This document shows, piece by piece, positions 37,155 through 48,080 of a stretch of 64,000 nucleotides of DNA. This stretch comes from Ancylostoma caninum (Eukaryota > Nematoda > Chromadorea > Rhabditida > Ancylostomatidae), in the NCBI GenBank assembly GCA_037903475.1, contig JBAJFG010000621.1, positions 2,418,001-2,482,000 of the forward strand, read 5' to 3'. The first letter of the stretch is position 1, and the number at the start of each line of letters is the position of its first letter. A model generated the notes under the pieces. It saw nothing but the letters and a program-made list of their open reading frames with translations, ran no database searches and had not been told where the DNA came from. A program made the translations under genes and the position numbers.

Positions 37155-38502
37155 CATTGCTTTTCAGCTGCTGATCGAAAATCCTATTCTTTATTACTCG
37201 ACAACAGGAAGTTATAATGTGTTTACGTCTCGTTTCTGGAACCAGATCTAGCAATTTGAGGAACCGTGTTCAAAAACCGCTAGAAATTCTTCCTGAATAA
37301 GCCTAATTACACCTTCAGTGAACAGGAATTTAAACAGAGCATTGCAGCTGCGGAGTCTATGCGAGGGAGATTTTGATGATCTATCAAATTTGTTTCTTGT
37401 ATTTATGTGAATTTCCACTTTTGCTTCCTCAACATCTCGGAAATACGGTTGATTTTAACGAGTTCCTGAATGATGCTTTCCGCTTCTACCATGTCTCCGC
37501 CCACAAGCTCCACAAAAGTTGGAGGCTGAAAACGAGTTTCTTTTTGCAGTTTAGCATATAATCATATATCGTTGTGGTCGGCGAGGTCTAGCGGTCCCTA
37601 GCATGTGGAAGTCTCAGAAAAGATTTTTCTAGCATGAAAAATTTCTTTAAATGCAGTGTCCAGGCAGAATCTTCACAATTAATTGTAGGATTTGAAGTAT
37701 CGGAATTTTTGCCTGGACACTGCCTTTTAGCTGAAGACATTCATTTCACATCACCACACAAGCATCGGACATGAACAAATCAGAAAAATAACAACAGAAA
37801 ATGAAAAAAAAATGACTGATACAGGTAGAAGAACAAAGAGACAATCAAACTGTGAAGCTTACCGTACAGAACAGAACGTGCAGACTCTGAACTCAAAGAA
37901 GAAACTAAACGCCCGTTCTTTGGTAAGATTTCTTTCGAGAAAATATCATAGTGTATGTCACAGCTAGTTCACGTTCATTAGACAAATTATGGTAGCGCTC
38001 CGTCCAACATCCACATTTCCAGGCAGGTTTCCCGGCCCTTACTTCCCATACTTATTATTATTTTTTTTTGTGCTCTGCCCCAGGTTTTCACCCGTCGGGG
38101 ATACATAGTGCACAAGGAGACGTAGTAATTTACAACGGTTTTCGTTCATGAGTCTCTGTGCCAAGAAATTGGGAATGGCAGAAGCTCCAAAAGCAAAAAA
38201 AAAGGATCACGAGCACAAGAATACTCACCGTCTAACACTATCCCACTATACTAGGAGGTGTGGGGGAGAACTAAATCGCTACCCATGCAATTGGTAATAG
38301 GTCTGACCTGTCTGGGGCGTGAACTTATTCTTATGCATAAGTGGAGTGCCAACAATGAAAGGCTCAACAACGAAGACAGCGACACTTACAAGCCATTTTC
38401 TTTCACAATACTCGAACATTTCTGAGGCTCTCTGGAGTTAGAATAGGGACAAGATTAAAAATACGCCTTGAAACGAGCTTGAAAAATAAATACATGCTAA
38501 TG
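37155..38502. other. No supported gene; one short hairpin MITE
   Basis: Apart from the hairpin at 37652-37724, a plus-strand ORF at 37373-37561 includes NTVDFNEFL, which faintly recalls an EF-hand end, but the rest of the loop is missing. No other signal is supported. Confidence 0.3.
37652..37724. mobile_element. 73-base hairpin MITE
   Basis: TGCAGTGTCCAGGCAGAATC on the left pairs with a complementary right end reading GCCTGGACACTGC, with a short AT-rich loop between. It is probably a miniature terminal-repeat-only element or a solo pair of ends. Confidence 0.5.
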
Positions 38503-39774
38503 TATTAGTTTGATGCGAAATTAATTGTCGAAGTGGTCGCACCAGTTCAAAGTGTTTTAATTCTGCTCAAACACAATTTTTTTCATCGCTTCAGCAACCG
38601 TTCAAGTCACTAGATCCTCGCTGACAATTCTACGAGGATTGCATGGTTCCACTACTAAAACCGAGATCACAAGGATCAAACTTTTGGAAGGCGATTTCAG
38701 AATGCTCCAGATCAGCAATCTGCTGCTGTCGCAAGATTGCATCTGGAGCTCGGAAAAAATACGCACAGTGGGGTAATGTTCTGAGCAATGAGTGAGAGTC
38801 TTGATGCCTTACTACATCAGTTCTGTCTTGTGTATTTTGGAGAGTGAGGCTTAAGGTTACTATGGAGAAGGGGGAAATCAGTTTTTGTTCGCCACTGTCG
38901 ACCACATCTATAGCAGATTTGCTGGTATCAACTCGATACCTTACAATACCAGGACTCTGATATTAGTGCTTGACTAGGTTGGAGAAGACTGCAGTGGATC
39001 ACACTCTTACAGCATCACCACACACCACACTCCTGACACAACCTCCCTAGTGCGAAGACTTGATTTAGAAAAAGTTGGAGATGGGAGGAAGTGTCTACCG
39101 AAACGAATTCACGTTTCCTTTTATCGTACAGGAACCGAGCTCCATTGATAGCTGTTACGCGGTGTAGAAATGGATAGTTTTTGAGGCGAGAAATTAAGTT
39201 AGGAAAGATCACGCAGCGGGTGAGGCTATGGTCATCTGTCAGATCGTGGGATGATCACTTCCGCACCTTTCTTGTCATGTCGATTGAAGTCAAATGTTTT
39301 GAAACTGTAGCATAGTGAGCCCCCATCCCTGCCCTCAAAGTCCAAATGGTTGGACCCAGATTAGATTCCACGACTCTTCTCAACGCTTGATCGTCAGAGA
39401 ACAACCTGTGGTCACGACCGTGGTTGCTTTGGGGATCAAAATCGACGGAAGAAAAATGTGCGACAGAATAGCTCACTGCCCATTTGGAAGCCAAAGCAAA
39501 TGCAAGATTACAGCGAGCATCCGACAAAGAATGATCGAGTTTGAAGTCATGAACCATAATCACCCGAAAATCACGTCGGCTCATGATTTGTTCGCGACTT
39601 CACAAAAACCCTCAGAAAAGAGCTAGCCAGAATATTCAAGCAGCATTCGAAAGAGGAGGAAAAGCCCTATCAGGAGGTCACATAAATTGGGGTGAAGTTG
39701 CTCAAATTGGGCAGAAGAGAAAGGTTCAAGTGAGCATACCCCAAAACGGCAATTGATTTCGCAACAACCTGATA
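38503..39774 (-). mobile_element. Mariner element, full length, heavily decayed
   Basis: TIRs are TTAGTTTGATGCGAAATTAA (from 38505) and, on the other strand, TCAGGTTGTTGCGAAATCAA (from 39772). TA lies at 38503-38504 and 39773-39774. The element is 1268 bases. The transposase is on the minus strand in several frames. Its TIRs differ from those of the other two mariners here, so it is a separate lineage. Confidence 0.88.
38600..39584 (-). pseudogene. Mariner transposase remnant
   Basis: The N-terminal helix-turn-helix region is readable at 39584-39255 (VHDFKLDHSLSDARCNLAF ... HYATVSKHL). The frame then shifts. RLKNYPFLHRVTAINGARFL (about 39170) is where the first catalytic TGDE should be, but TAINGAR has lost the Asp-Glu. 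CGVWWCC...VIHCSLL follows near 39010. The HDN-PH block reads LLHSNLKPH near 38870, so the second catalytic Asp is lost too. Multiple stops and shifts make it dead. Confidence 0.82.
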
Positions 39775-40780
39775 TTCTCAGTGCTTGATTCCAGCACCCC
39801 TGTCACCTTTAATTGAGCTCTCAAGGTTTATTTTGCATAAGAGTCCAGTTAATATGCCAGGCGAAACTACAATAAACCTTTATCCGAATCTAGATTATGT
39901 CTGGTACATAGGTCTAGCTAGCTGCTGTGGATAGCCAATTCTAGCTCGTTTCATTGCTTTTGTTCAGCTTAGCAAGGAAACCCTCAAATTCAGTGTGATG
40001 TATAGTATGTGATGTATTGCTGTGTAAAATATAAATACTTGCCCATAAAGTAGTGCAAGGGAGCGGAAAGGTAGGTGGTTTTCTCCTGCTCCTGTGGTTT
40101 TCTGTCGGGAGCCTTCCCAATTATACCTATCAGGGTGAAATAGTTAGTCAAGAACAGAAGTTGGGAAGGTCAATGTTTCTGCAAGAACATTTGGAATTGT
40201 TCACAAATAACCGAAAAATTCGCAGAAAAGAAGAAGGTAATGGTGTGGTGAATGTGATTCTTCCCTTTCACGTTCCTGGTGGGGGTGGCTTCATGAATAG
40301 CGCTTTATTACTAGCAATACTCATTCACCCATCAGAAAGTCTATAATCTACCAGGTACGCTCACGAATGTCGGCACTGGAACGTCCGAAGATTCCCGAGA
40401 ACCTTCATCAAGTCCTCTATGGTTGGTACAGCCAATAACATTATCTACAAGCCTATTTCTACTTATTTACTTATCCATTTATTTATCTTTTATTTACATA
40501 TTTACTGCATTATTTCTAAGGAGATGCAAAATGATCCTGACCTATCCTGACAGTAGATACTGTCAATGAAATTAAGTTTTATGTATTTTTATTATCGCCT
40601 TTCTGGGCCCTTGGGGAAAAGGCGGTCGATGATGACGACGCAGGGTTTCATATCTTCCATGGAGTATAGCTGCGGCCTAATGTAGACATGCAGTACAGAA
40701 AAGGTAAAGTTGACATTATATCAGGGTTACTATTGACCCCAAGCCTCGCAAAACCTACACAAATGGTGACAGAAAAACTT
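39775..40780. other. No supported gene
   Basis: A 97-codon plus frame at 40053-40346 has a hydrophobic start but no ATG. A TTTA-rich simple stretch lies at 40455-40515. Nothing else is supported. Confidence 0.3.
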
Positions 40781-41194
40781 TTACATAGAAGATCGTGTTC
40801 TGCACAAACTACATACAAAACTCAGTAAAAAGAACAATAAAAGGATGAGTGCCGGCTGCTTTGACGGCGATCCTGACTTTAACACATACTTTTCCTGCAC
40901 GTGCACATATAGTTGAACTCGTGCAGTCCATCCATCGTCTGCACAAAATAATAAACGAAGAGCATTTATGCTCATCCGACTAATGCATTTCACGCGAGAC
41001 AAAAACCATGCATCGGTTTTCTTATCGCGCTCCAACGGAAGCTGAATACTCATCATTCGCTTGGTTTGATGAAAAACTCCGGATGGAAACAACACGTCGG
41101 ATAAAGGCGGTGAGCTTAAACGACAATAATTGATGACTGGTTTTTTCGCCGTCTCAGAGGAGAAGCAACGAAACATTCGAGAATATGAGGTCAT
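40781..41194 (-). CDS. 137-residue ORF, possible tail-anchored protein, unknown
   Basis: An intact ATG-to-TAA frame starts MTSYSRMFRCFSSETAKK. A basic, evenly coded middle (QLPLERDKKTDAWFLSR) is followed by a hydrophobic stretch near residues 116-132 (ALILLLFFLLSFVCSLC). A GTATGT donor-like site at about residue 104 could instead end an exon there. No family was recognised and no polyadenylation hexamer lies close downstream. Confidence 0.3.
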   Translation of the reverse strand: MTSYSRMFRCFSSETAKKPVINYCRLSSPPLSDVLFPSGVFHQTKRMMSIQLPLERDKKTDAWFLSRVKCISRMSINALRLLFCADDGWTARVQLYVHVQEKYVLKSGSPSKQPALILLLFFLLSFVCSLCRTRSSM

Positions 41195-41648
41195 TCACAC
41201 GTCAGAAGAACTATGAGGGGTGATAGTGGATTCTGAAATGGAATGCATATATCAACGAAAGCGCTAATTCACACATGTTTTCCTATATTTAGAAAGGAAT
41301 AAACCCTGGACGGGGTGGGGGATAAAAAGTAGTGGTCCAGCAGCTCACTCGATTTTGTTGTGCTTGAGGGGTCGCCACGATCTGTGTGGGATTGAGCCTA
41401 CTCAAGCATGTAATAGCAGCCATACGAGCGGCAATGGAAAGGTAATGGAAAGCGTTCTCGAGGACGGACCCCAAGCAGGCAGGTAACAACAACAAAGAGT
41501 GGACTCCCGGAACTCAAGTGGAATGACGCGATCACGAAAACAAATTGCTGGTGCTGCCATTCGTGATGTTAATGTTGTTACTAACTCAATACCATGGATT
41601 GCTAGAAGAATCCTGACCTCGCACAACAAGAATGCTGTTCGAACACCT

Positions 41649-41944
41649 TAGGAAAGACAAATTTATTCTGACGGTAACGGCTGGCACAAAGCATAAGGAA
41701 TGGACCAAAAAAGCATGATGTGATCCAACTTTCTCCTTCTTTACTCTAGATGAGGACGCAGTCGAGCTCGTTGCTGATCGGCCCTTGATAAAGTTATGTT
41801 TTCTATTCTTAGCATTGATCAGCAGGCTGATAGCAAAACTGAGCTGCAATATGAGTCATTACAATACAATATTACAATAATTTGGGACAAAATGGACAAA
41901 ATAGATCATGAGTAGAGACATGAACCTCTACAGTCCTCGGCACG
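41649..41944 (+). repeat. Direct repeat, copy 1 (SINE body or miniature LTR)
   Basis: About 290 bases from AAAGACAAATTTATTCTGAC to CATGAACCTCTACAG match 42521-42796 in the same orientation, with small gaps. Shared landmarks include GGCACAAAGCATAAGGAATG and GATCATGAGTAGA. Upstream (41585-41648) there is only weak similarity to the tRNA-like head of copy 2. Confidence 0.7.
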
Positions 41945-41949
41945 TGACG

Positions 41950-42420
41950 TCGTACGTTCGTTCGCGATGATACGGTCAGCACACACGACTCCGAGAATGG
42001 CGGAGGGAACATCGACCGCGTGAGCGAGTTCGTAGATGGCAGATGACCGATGTTGTTCTGGCCCCCGTTGAAACTCTGCCGGGATTCACTGTTTTCGTCT
42101 TCTCGTGCATTTCGTCTCTCCTGGTGTGAGACATCATCGAGGAGACTTTCCTCTGCACGTTGCTGCATCCGCCACGGTGGAAACAGCTCGGATTCAAAGC
42201 TATCGAACCGGCCTTGGAGTAAGTTCATCTCGAAATTCGTCTTCAGGAAGTGGTGAGGGTTGATGTGGTCCTGGATCGATCGGACATCGGCGTAGAGTTA
42301 TCGAGTTTGACGTTGATCGCTAGTTTTGTTTCCGAAACATCTGACAGCTTTGCTGTGTTAGTCGTGTTATCCGCCACACGAGTGAGGGTGTTCGTGCGAG
42401 CAGTAAATTTACTCCCAACA
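41950..42420 (-). pseudogene. Coding-like relic between the two direct repeats, unknown
   Basis: On the minus strand one frame reads NTAKLSDVSETKLAINVKLD down to about 42290. After a one-base shift a second frame continues YADVRSIQDHINPHHFLKTN and FDSFESELFPPWRMQQRAE into a hydrophilic region. The two halves read as one protein broken by a single indel. The last residues before 41872 come from the repeat, not from this sequence. No family was recognised. Confidence 0.35.
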
Positions 42421-42484
42421 TGGTTCAGTGGTAGAATGCTCGCCTACCACGCGGGCTGCCCGGGTCCATGTCCCGGCCGATGCA
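42414..42484 (+). pseudogene. tRNA-Gly-derived sequence (anticodon ACC), not a working tRNA
   Basis: From 42421 the sequence TGGTTCAGTGGTAGAATGCT continues through an anticodon arm, variable loop, T arm and CCGATGCA end, as in nematode tRNA-Gly. The A box is intact. The anticodon position reads ACC instead of GCC. The T loop is altered (GGGTCCATGTCCC for GGGTTCGATTCCC). The first seven bases (CCCAACA) cannot pair with the 3-prime acceptor strand. It is followed directly by the repeat at 42521, consistent with a SINE head. Confidence 0.75.
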
Positions 42485-42520
42485 CCATATATCGCCACAC
42501 GGTAATCGGTTTTGAAGGCC

Positions 42521-42796
42521 TGGAGAAAGACAATTTCATTCTGACGTTAACGGCCGGCACAAAGCATAAGGAATGGACGAAAAAAGCGAAAAGATGTGAT
42601 CAAGCTCTTTTTTTCACTATAAATAAGGGTGGAGTCGAGCTCGCTGCTGATCGTCTCTCGATAAAGCTATTTTTCCTATTCCTAGCACTGATCAGCAAGC
42701 TGATAACAAAACTAAGCTACAATATGAGTCATTACAATAATATGGAACAAAATGGACAAATTAGATCATGAGTAGAAACATGAGCCTCTACATGCG
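42521..42796 (+). repeat. Direct repeat, copy 2, adjoining the tRNA-Gly-like head
   Basis: This is similar to 41649-41944 along its whole length, ending ATGAGCCTCTACA. With the tRNA-like segment it would form a repeat of about 380 bases. The two copies flank about 580 bases, so a miniature LTR element is an alternative, but no clean TG...CA ends or 5-base duplications were found. Confidence 0.7.
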
Positions 42797-42897
42797 ATAT
42801 CACATGCAATAATGACCGCCGTTCACCGCACATAATCCATATTACTCACAACAGTTGATATTACAAGAAAGCAGCTCGATGTTTTCATTCCTTGCAG

Positions 42898-43608
42898 GTT
42901 TCAGCGCATCTCTCTCCTGCTTCCTAACTTGAGAGAACTGAAGAGACTCTCCGACATGTTGAAAAAAGATTGCACTGACGCAGACGTAGCGCTTGCCTTT
43001 TGGTATCGTCTGCAGACATTCAACAAGCAACCGAAGCATGAGACTGTAGACTGTTGGTATGTCCTTATTCCATGTGAACAGCTAATGTGGCCTTAATATA
43101 GCCTGTCCTGGTACTGGTAATATGTGGACCGCGAGGTGGACTCGCTTAGACAAGCGTATTTGTGAAAACTTGCTCAAATTAAGTATCCGACTGAATTAAA
43201 AAAAGGGTATTGATAGTTATTAGGAATTGGTTATGTTTCGCCAGATGGGATTGATGCTTGCGCAGGATCTCATGGCAGACTCAGGATCTTGTGAAAGACT
43301 ATATTGAAAAGCTCTGAAGTTTCTGGGATGAATGTCGAATCAATGCCAAATTCTCTTTTTATCCATAGGAAGCCAAGACAACGCAGAGTTTTATACATAT
43401 TTCCTCAGCCATAACTATTCCTCAGAAGGGGTTCTCTGCGTACTAGCCTTCGTTGGGGCTTTACGTAGTGTATTTCAGGGCGCTAGTGGCGAAGGTGCAG
43501 GAAAAATAAGAGTTTTACAAATCAGGGCCAGAATCCTTGAGCTTGGAGGAAGTGGACTACGTGTACAAAGGCGTAGTTTACAAAACGGAACCAAACATGC
43601 CAGAATAG
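42898..43608 (+). CDS. Two exons of an unidentified gene with an in-frame TAA
   Basis: Exon 42898-43056 follows TTTTCATTCCTTGCAG and ends at GTATGT. It reads RISLLLPNLRELKRLSDML and on to FWYRLQTFNKQPKHETVDC. Its phase fits an exon from 43479 (acceptor GTGTATTTCAG), giving WALVAKVQEK then TAA at 43507-43509. The same frame continues EFYKSGPESLSLEEVDYVYK to a TAG at 43606, and that part is as protein-like as the first. So the TAA is a recent nonsense change, a sequence error, or the true end with fossil coding after it. No family was recognised; the protein is soluble, helical and charged. Upstream exons were not found. Confidence 0.5.
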
Positions 43609-45497
43609 TTATTCTCGATTCCATTACTTCTATTGCGAATAGATGAAAACACGAGTTACGCCAGGTGCATGGGCAAATTATTCACCAGGATATTTTCCTG
43701 TAGAACATTCTTCAATGCGAAAAAAAAACATCTGACAGAATGAAATTACCATAATTTCGTTCGCCTTCATAGATCCTGTCGAGAATGGGAAACCTAAGCA
43801 CCTGAAAACTGAGATACACGTTTAAAGCAGGATCGCTGGCTGCCACTTCCAGCACGAAGTCGTTGGAGAAGTAGAAATGTATTTTACTCACAGCTTGAAG
43901 AAGGAGTATACTAAAAGGAATCTACGAATAACCACTGAGAAACTTTCACTACCCCATTCAAGGTTTAATGGCATTTTAATGGAGAGGCATATTACTCACT
44001 TGGAACTCCGTATGAGCCACAAATCAAGATATGCAAAACTGTGAAATATCCCGATGGCTGTCCCCGCAACTTATCTGATATCATGTTGCGTCACTTTCTT
44101 AAAGTGATTGCATTTGGAAGTGAAAACCAGCTGTTCGTCGTGAAATCTCCAATTCAGCAACACTATTGAAATTTGTCCTATTTGTCCACAGACATAGATG
44201 TATACAGAAATTATGAAACTTCTTGCGTTTGGTCCCAATTCGGGGTCAAGGTAACCAACGAATTCATTGCAATATTTTCTGAAAGCGGCTAGAAATCGGA
44301 GGCGGTTGATGTGCGTGCATAAGCTGGACATCAAATAAGACCTCATATTTTTTTTATAATTTCTCAAAACCAATCATTTTCAAGGTAGTTACACGAAAAC
44401 TCCTTAAATCCCGCGAAACACACGAATTCCTCAAATTTTTTCAATTTCTACGGCTATGACTGTACTTGTGCATATTCAGACTTGTTTACTCGATCATAGA
44501 TCATTTCAAACGTTAATACTTACTTACTTGACATTGAAGAGGTGGCGGAAGGTGGTAGCAAAAATACTGAGACATTGAATGACTAATTCTAAGATTAAGC
44601 CGACGTGGGGAACCACTTCTCCTCTGCTAATGGCAAATGTCGATCCCAACTTTTACGTTTTCAGAGCTAGTCATATCCACCAAGAGATTATCCACAGGAA
44701 AAGTGACAAATATGTATGGAAGGGAAGCAGAAAGTAGGGCTTTTTATTTGTTTTGCAGGAGCTTTGTGGCGTGGGCGTATCACCTTTGCTGCGCAGGTAT
44801 TCATTTCAACTACTAGTCACTTCCACGTTGCCAAAACACATTTATCCGAAATTGAAAGGGATCGAATTAGGTCCCTGTGGAATTCTATCAGAGTGGATAA
44901 GTGGGTTTGCCCAGGAATTCCTACTATTCTTAGCTCAACACCGGTTGTCTCTATTTGAGGGTGATTTCTTTGCAAAGTGACCACTAACATTTGACAATGT
45001 GGTAAATGAGAAGGGATGCGGATATATCATCAAAAGTAAACAGCAAAACAGACAGAGTCACTACGATCGCATCTACAAAATATTAACATATCTCCGCCTG
45101 AAAAAGGGAATAATCTTAGGAGTCTTGAGATTTCTGACAGGTTCTGAGAACATCAAAGGGTCCATTATTTGGATGTCGTACTTATAAATTCCAGGAATGA
45201 AATAGAAAAGTTAAAACCGTGTATCCATTATTTGAAGTGTTTTTGAAAAATCTACTAACCAATCTTTATGGAAAGACGTTTCTTTGACGCAACTATGTGC
45301 CATGATTAGAGTGATTTGGAAATTGGCATTTTTGTGTAGAAGAATACCTGAAAGGGAACTATTCCACTTCAGCTACCCTAAAATCGCAGAATTGAATTTT
45401 TCGCTGAAACATCTTCCACGAGTGTTATTTGACATGCTGATCACGGATATTACACTCATCTTGCCCTCCTCATCTATGCCATTTTTGTGGCGCTACG
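43609..45497. other. No supported gene
   Basis: A minus-strand frame of about 90 codons from an ATG near 44346 to 44071 (MRSYLMSSLCTHINRLRF) is protein-like but has no splice or domain support. Nothing else stands out. Confidence 0.3.
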
Positions 45498-45750
45498 CAG
45501 TGGCGTACGCAGAAAGTGGGCGGGCGGGAGAGGGGGGGGGGGGTGGTGGTGGCGTGGAACAAAAAGGGGAGTCTCCGCCGGTTTGGAGACCTAGACGGAA
45601 AATAAAATTAATAAAAATATTAATTATAGCATTAAATAATTAATAAAAATTATATTAAAAGCAATATTAAGAATAAATAAGTAAAAGTAAACTAATGCAA
45701 GATTTTCGTATGGATTGTAAAGTAATTTCAAAACCCTACGTCCGCCACTG
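45498..45750. mobile_element. hAT-type MITE with 8-base target duplication
   Basis: The ends are CAGTGGCGTACGCAGAAAGT and, on the other strand, CAGTGGCGGACGTAGGGTTT. Flanking octamers GCGCTACG (45490-45497) and GTGCTACG (45751-45758) match at 7 of 8. The interior has a G run and an AT-rich tail. An eight-base duplication and CAG...CTG ends are hAT hallmarks. The plus-strand ORF crossing it is not a gene. Confidence 0.8.
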
Positions 45751-45759
45751 GTGCTACGG

Positions 45760-47040
45760 TATGTATTGTAGGTACAGTTTCTAACGGAATCTTGGCAAAC
45801 TTTGCCCATAGAAAATTCCATCTACTGTTCACCATCGTCATATCCGATTTGTACCATAACCCTACTTTTATTACGTATTATTATACCATTACGTTATGAG
45901 TCCTAAGAAACTAGGCGAAATCTCAGTTTCAGTGAGAAATTACTATTTTAAGAGAAATTGTGGTGCATGCCGCCAATTTCAAGGTAATAATCATGAATAG
46001 CACATGAAACAAACCCCTGCATGAAAAGATTCGTAAGATTCGTCAGATACAGTACCTACTGTACATACATTAACCCTGCTAAAATAATGTTCCGGTGCGG
46101 AATGAGTATGCTATCTCAAATGACTCTTCCAGACAACGTTCAAGCGAAAAATTTGATTTCGAGATTTTGGGACAAAAGAAGTGGAACGATCCTCAACAGT
46201 GTATACATAGTATAAACTCATGGAAGGTTGAGCTGGCTATTGTGGTATATTTATTTATTGAAACACTCAAGGTCCGCAAGCCAAATAGAGGCCTCAGATA
46301 AGAAAATGGTTAAATGCAAAGTGGGAGTATAAACAGAACGAAGAACATTTAGAGTAGAGGAATAAAACAGAGGTAATGACACATCGGCAAGTTGAAGGAA
46401 AAATCTCGCACCAGTGATAGATTGCGGAACTATCTGGGAGTCGTAGTTTCCAAGCCTGAGACTGTAAGCAAGATCTTGATGAGTGCTCCGGAAATCATGA
46501 AGAGGGCGATAGGGCGATCAGTAGTTATCCCATAAGGTTTAGGGAACTATTCAACTTTACTGGCCAAAATATTCAAAAAAAAACTTTCTGGCTGAAACTT
46601 CATATAGGTACGGTTTCTGACGGAATATCACCATCGATGGGAGTCATTTGAGGCGCTGAACACGAGTGTCGCATCCATTTCGTACCGTAATCTCATTTTT
46701 GTAGGGTTACGGCAGGTGTACTGTAGATACTGTATGTCATAGAATCTTCTGAAACTATGCATAGAGGGCTTGTTTGAGGTGCTGAACACAAATATTGCAT
46801 TCGTTTCGTAACGTAACCCCATTTTTGTGGGTTACTGTAGGTGTGCGGTAGGTTGGAGGAAAATGCCGATTTCGGGTAGAAAACGGAAGTGTCATGCAGA
46901 ATAATGTTGATAATCGTGATCAGCATCTAAAACAACCCCTCTGCACAAAATTTGGGAAAATTCTGATAGGTACCTTCTCACAGTATGCCTACCGTAACCC
47001 TGCAAAAATGGTAGAAAATGGATGCGACATTTGTCGTAGA
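45760..47040. repeat. Cluster of tandem and inverted repeats sharing a GGGTTACGG motif
   Basis: Units of about 121 bases at 46621 and 46742 are tandem. Both carry CATTTTTGTAGGGTTACGG-like and GAGGYGCTGAACAC motifs. Diverged copies in reverse orientation lie at about 46030-46130 and 46900-47030, and a fragment lies near 45762-45860. The cluster has a rough palindromic layout around 46870. It is probably a MITE that has inserted or duplicated into itself. ORFs on both strands here follow the repeats. Confidence 0.55.
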
Positions 47041-47668
47041 TTCACCGCTTCACCCATTACGTAGCCCAGCAGACCACAGAACCAAGCATCGGTGTAAGTG
47101 ACGGGCGAGGAACGTACGGCTGATACAGACGGAATGCAATAAGCCAGGGTTGGCAACACGATTGGCTTGCATCGATAGGATTGCATGGATCTGCCTTCCA
47201 CGCAGTATACAACACAACTACAATGGAGGCCCCTAAGCTACCAACCATACCAATAAACCACTGTTACACAACCGATTCCCGGTACATCCTCAGATGTGCT
47301 GACACTGACTCATGTGATCACAACAGTACGACACATGTGCTAGCGCTGCACATATGTATGATGTTAACTGTACTGTCTATACAACCGCTGCATTGGCGGC
47401 ACCCGTCTGTAATTCTTGCTACATAACACGGACACGTAAAACTGCCCAAATTCATGGTCCACATAATACGAACACAAATATACAAAATAAACATTAAGGG
47501 GAGGATCCAACCAACCCAGTCACTAGGGGACTCAGCAAGCACAAATTCCTCGACCGCTTGGACAAGCTAGCAGTGTGAGCAAGTGCTCAACGCCTCCGAG
47601 CAGACCTTGCTGACATCGAGTTACCTCAGACTTGGAGTTGCTCCTTCCTCTTCCCGTGGCCTGTGTAC

Positions 47669-47907
47669 TGTTGGGGTCGACACATGTGACCATCTTCTAA
47701 CCATCATCAAACCATCATCCACTGACTGTTGGCAACCGCTCTCGAAAGACAGACAATGAAAGAACCTTGAGCACTGGCGCGTCGGCTATTTATGCGTTTT
47801 CGGCGGAGGGGGCGGAGCCTAGTTTAGAGGAGCTTGGGGACGATGCGCGCAGCGACCTGGCGAAGGTAGCGATGACAGAGAAGAGTCGCACGAAGTCGCG
47901 ACAACAT
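47669..47907 (-). repeat. Candidate solo LTR (minus-strand orientation)
   Basis: On the minus strand the segment starts TGTTGTCGCGACTTCG and ends CGACCCCAACA, so it has the TGTTG...CAACA ends typical of BEL/Pao-type LTRs. About 100 bases in there is a GC box cluster (CTCCGCCCCCTCCGCC) followed by a TATA-like CATAAATAG, a plausible promoter. The five-base flanks (TGTAC and TTCGT on the plus strand) do not match. No polypurine tract or primer site could be fixed and no second LTR was seen, so confidence is limited. Confidence 0.4.
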
Positions 47908-48080
47908 TCGTGTTAGCACCTCGAATAGCCCCCCGCCTATGCGAGATTCCAGGCAAAAAATTTTTTCAGAAGATTTTGGGGCCAGTAAAATTGAATAGTG
48001 CCGGTTGAGGATTGAGTCAACATAACAAAGTTGATTCTAGATCCTTACCTTCACACCCATCTGAGTTATATCGAAGCTTA

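Noticed and set aside
37373..37561. Fragment NTVDFNEFL resembling the end of an EF-hand
   Set aside because: The calcium-binding positions before it are absent and there is no second EF-hand.
38630..38905. 91-codon minus-strand ORF as a gene
   Set aside because: It is an off-frame reading through the decayed mariner transposase.
42414..42484. Functional tRNA-Gly gene
   Set aside because: The acceptor stem cannot pair, the anticodon reads ACC and the T loop is altered.
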